DNA of 53,516 bases from an uncultured Veillonella sp. (GTDB taxonomy: Bacteria > Bacillota > Negativicutes > Veillonellales > Veillonellaceae), in assembly GCA_902477915.1 (NCBI GenBank), contig CABSJA010000008.1, forward strand, positions 1 through 53,516. Direction: 5' to 3'. Below are positions 51,454 to 53,516 of this stretch, piece after piece (position 1 is the first letter of the stretch; each line of letters begins with the position of its first letter). The notes under the pieces were generated by a model. It ran no database searches, was not told the DNA's origin, and worked only from the letters and a program-made list of their open reading frames with translations. The position numbers were made by a program, and so were the translations under genes.

Positions 51454-51789
51454 TTATTTAACTACGGTCAACAGCATCTTGAAGTTTTCTCGAGCATCTA
51501 AACTGTGCGGCACTTCAGATGGCATAATCAAGGTTTCACCAGCTTTCACAGTATGTTCCACATCACCGACGACGATGTGTGCCTCACCATCAAGGATTTG
51601 TACAATCGCGTCACCTACAGTTACATGAGTAGAGATTTCTTCGCCCTTTGGTAACGCAAACAAGGTAATACTGAGGCGTTCATTTTGGGCTATCGTAATA
51701 CTAATCACTTGTCCTTCTTTATACTCTAAACGATCGCCTAGATGTAAAATTTCGTTGACTGGGATATTTTTTGTGAAAGTCTTACTCAT
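51454..51789 (-). CDS. Small cupin-domain protein
   Basis: A single-domain cupin of 111 residues. Motif 1 reads EEISTHVTVGDAIVQILDGE (the first His is present, the second His of HxH is replaced by a valine) and motif 2 reads GETLIMPSEVPHSLDA. Cupins of this type bind metal and small ligands, and some are enzymes, but no activity is predicted by eye. ATG 51789 (MSKTF) is chosen since AAGGAG precedes it; the longer frame begins with a GTG. A palindrome lies upstream of its promoter. A 3' remnant of a second copy is found at 49617. Confidence 0.85.
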   Translation of the reverse strand: MSKTFTKNIPVNEILHLGDRLEYKEGQVISITIAQNERLSITLFALPKGEEISTHVTVGDAIVQILDGEAHIVVGDVEHTVKAGETLIMPSEVPHSLDARENFKMLLTVVK

Positions 51790-51878
51790 AGAAATCACTC
51801 CTTATATAACTATATAATGGTAAAAGTAATTAAAAAGTAGATTGAAATAAATTTTGTCAAAACTCAATTGATATAACT

Positions 51879-51895
51879 AAAAGGACTGTCCTTTT
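51879..51895. promoter_or_regulatory. Perfect palindrome upstream of the cupin gene
   Basis: AAAAGGACTGTCCTTTT is symmetric about the central T, 19 bp upstream of a TTGACA (minus strand). This is a likely operator. Confidence 0.45.
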
Positions 51896-51983
51896 GTTGA
51901 CTTTATTATAAGTTAATTGAGATTTAATTTCAGTGTCTACAGCAACAGAATTGAAGTAATTTTATATACTTATATAAACAAAT

Positions 51984-52011
51984 AGACGAGGCCTCCTTAG
52001 AGACCTCGTCT
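51984..52011 (-). terminator. Terminator after moeA
   Basis: AGACGAGG/CCTCGTCT stem with a 12-nt loop and an AT-rich tail (CTATTTGTTTAT) about 87 bp past the stop. Confidence 0.65.
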
Positions 52012-52097
52012 TGTTATTTATATCTATTAATCTTACAAATATTTAATATGCTTAATTTTTAAATGCTACATATATAAAACTTGTAAGTCCATATATT

Positions 52098-53333
52098 TTA
52101 AACCGCAGGTAGTAATCCTAATAGATACACATCAAAGGTATCGCCCGGATGTACTTCATGTACTCCACGAGGAATACATGCGAGGGCGTTCACCGTATAT
52201 AAGCCTAGCATACTACTACTGTTAAAGTGACGATTCGCGACAAAACGTGGTGCCCCACCGCCAAAGATTACTTTACCTTGTACATACCGATCAAAAGCAT
52301 TACGCTTAAAGATTTCTGAATCCATTACGCAGGCTACTACTGGTGTGGTCCAGTTTTTTAAGCCTTTATATCGTTTCAATGTTGGCGCTACGATTAGATG
52401 CCATCCATTGAATGCAGCCCCTGGATTACCAGATAGACCAAAGATGATTTGACCTTTCGGCGTCACTGCACCATAGGATGCAGCACCTGGACGCATTTGA
52501 ATGCGCTCATAAATGGATTTAGCGCCTAGTTTTTCATAAATAAGAGGCATTGTATCAAACAGCCCTACTGATACACCGCCAGAGCTAATGATAATATCAG
52601 CATCTTCACTGAGCTGTAACACATGGTTAATTTCAGAGTCTAATTCCTCTGGAGCATCACTGACATGATAGTGCGTAATCTTATGAAAGCCTAAATCCTC
52701 CAAGAGTCCACAAATCATAGCTCTATTAGAGTTATAAATTTTACCAGCTGTTAAGCTTTCACCAGGTTCAATCACCTCATGGCCAGAGGTAAGGACTAGC
52801 ACGCGAGGCATTGCATTGACAGCAATCTCAGTCAACCCCAGACCAGTCAAAACAGTTTGTACCGTAGAGGTTACCTCTGTTCCACGAGGAATCACAATAG
52901 TGCCAGCACTACATTCCTCACCTTGAGGGATGATATGATCGCCACATTTGTATTTACCTTGAATTGTGATTGTTATACCTGGTTCTCCGGAGCCAACTAC
53001 CTGTTCTTGCATGATAACAGTATCACATGTATCCGGTATAGGTGCGCCCGTCATAATACGTACTGCATGACCTAGTGCAACAGGTTGTTCCCATACAACG
53101 CCGGCGCCTATAACACCGTCAACAATATACTCATTACAATCCGAGGAAAAGGCAATGGCATACCCATCCATCGCTGATTTCGAAAAGGCCGGTACATCTG
53201 TGGGCGCAACGATATCCTCTGCCAACACATATCCCTTAGCAGACTTAACATCAATCATTTCTACTTTATAAACTTGCGTATCTAAGGCCTTCTCCCATAA
53301 TTGAAGGGCCTCCTCAACAGTAACGACGGCCAT
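52098..53333 (-). CDS. moeA: Molybdopterin molybdenumtransferase MoeA
   Basis: It inserts molybdate into adenylated molybdopterin to make Mo cofactor. The protein (411 residues) has DVPAFSKSAMDGYAIA near 42-57, VIMQEQV near 109, SSGGVSVGLFDTM near 251-263 and the GLSGNPGAAF loop near 313-322. Length is normal for MoeA. Its start overlaps the upstream partial gene by about 20 bp, so they are translationally coupled in one Mo-cofactor unit. It may support the Se/Mo xanthine dehydrogenase. Confidence 0.95.
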   Translation of the reverse strand: MAVVTVEEALQLWEKALDTQVYKVEMIDVKSAKGYVLAEDIVAPTDVPAFSKSAMDGYAIAFSSDCNEYIVDGVIGAGVVWEQPVALGHAVRIMTGAPIPDTCDTVIMQEQVVGSGEPGITITIQGKYKCGDHIIPQGEECSAGTIVIPRGTEVTSTVQTVLTGLGLTEIAVNAMPRVLVLTSGHEVIEPGESLTAGKIYNSNRAMICGLLEDLGFHKITHYHVSDAPEELDSEINHVLQLSEDADIIISSGGVSVGLFDTMPLIYEKLGAKSIYERIQMRPGAASYGAVTPKGQIIFGLSGNPGAAFNGWHLIVAPTLKRYKGLKNWTTPVVACVMDSEIFKRNAFDRYVQGKVIFGGGAPRFVANRHFNSSSMLGLYTVNALACIPRGVHEVHPGDTFDVYLLGLLPAV

Positions 53334-53516
53334 TTAAACACCTCATCATTTCCTGTATGTGACGTACTAATCCAGGTACGTCTTGGTCTAACTTGCTAAT
53401 TTCGATTATAGCTACTCGATCAATAGAATCTGAGATAAGCTCTTCTGTATGTCCTTCTTGCGTAACCTCTATAATAGGGGCAATGCCTTGGGACCTTGTT
53501 TCTAGTATAACTATAT
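53314..53516 (-). CDS. 3' end of an upstream Mo-cofactor gene, possibly mobB (partial)
   Basis: The frame enters from the window edge and ends at a TGA at 53314-53316 inside moeA. About 66 residues are seen: VILETRSQGIAPIIEVTQEG, then a region with ISDSIDRVAIIEISKLDQDVPGLVRHIQEMM. The pattern of a strand carrying 'apIIEV', a strand with VAII and an acidic patch before a helix fits the C-terminal part of MobB-like P-loop proteins, but the P-loop is off the window. Other Mo-cofactor genes cannot be excluded. Confidence 0.45.
   Translation of the reverse strand, partial: IVILETRSQGIAPIIEVTQEGHTEELISDSIDRVAIIEISKLDQDVPGLVRHIQEMMRCLNGRRYC

Larger units (their letters stand above)
51790..52097. 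other. Regulatory region between moeA and cupin
   Basis: It contains the moeA terminator, a perfect 17-bp palindrome (51879-51895), a minus-strand TTGACA at 51855-51860 and an ATATAACTAT copy at 51804-51813. No gene is seen. Confidence 0.55.

Noticed and set aside
48489..51789. Insertion sequence as cause of the AraC/cupin duplication
   Set aside because: No transposase or terminal inverted repeats; the hairpins found are terminators.

Overview
The window looks like chromosomal DNA of a Negativicute, most probably Veillonella. It is AT-rich with Gram-positive-type Shine-Dalgarno sites (GGAGG), it has a diderm-type core set, and it holds an anaerobic purine-fermentation cluster of the kind for which Veillonella (formerly Micrococcus lactilyticus) is classically known. 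The genus is inferred from gene content and protein character; no database search was possible. Every gene I can support lies on the minus strand, so transcription runs from high to low coordinates. The many plus-strand ORFs are shadows.

Region 1 (1-14233) is housekeeping. tig, clpP and clpX are followed by a terminator, then a packed run of lon, ysxC, a polyprenyl diphosphate synthase gene, tatC, valS and folC (cut by the window edge). Above tig lie a CBS-domain protein, rlmH and a WalJ/YycJ-like metallo-hydrolase.

Region 2 (14316-29952) is the main accessory feature, a ten-gene purine catabolic operon. In transcription order it encodes a YheO-like PAS regulator, diaminopropionate ammonia-lyase (ygeX), a YgeY peptidase, a YgeW carbamoyltransferase, carbamate kinase, the SsnA amidohydrolase, a short YgfK-like FeS protein, a hydantoinase, a fused FeS/Mo xanthine dehydrogenase of the selenium-dependent type, and a xanthine/urate permease. 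A RuBisCO-like protein gene follows, beyond a terminator. The carbamoyltransferase and carbamate kinase point to ATP recovery from the purine ring. The dehydrogenase has no FAD subunit in the window and the YgfK protein has no flavin/NAD(P) module, so the electron route differs from the E. coli arrangement.

Region 3 (30275-42073) holds flavodoxin plus DUF3793, a secreted protein, glnS, a 2-hydroxyacid dehydrogenase, an MscL with a zinc ribbon, a DMT transporter, thrC, a Dyp-type peroxidase, tRNA-Lys(CUU), and a moaA-MOSC unit that probably serves Mo-cofactor supply.

Region 4 (42246-46468) carries a second xanthine permease, whose promoter spacer contains a near-consensus PurR box, then formiminotetrahydrofolate cyclodeaminase (fchA) and formate-THF ligase (fhs). 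These are the C1 and ATP-yielding arm of purine fermentation.

Region 5 (46541-53516) has a class I fumarase (two subunits), two paralogous AraC regulators in a duplicated block with matching terminators and a cupin-gene remnant, a SemiSWEET, a cupin, moeA, and the 3' end of a possible mobB. Direct-repeat arrays and a shared promoter motif suggest the AraC proteins control these units. I see no mobile element, CRISPR array or rRNA.
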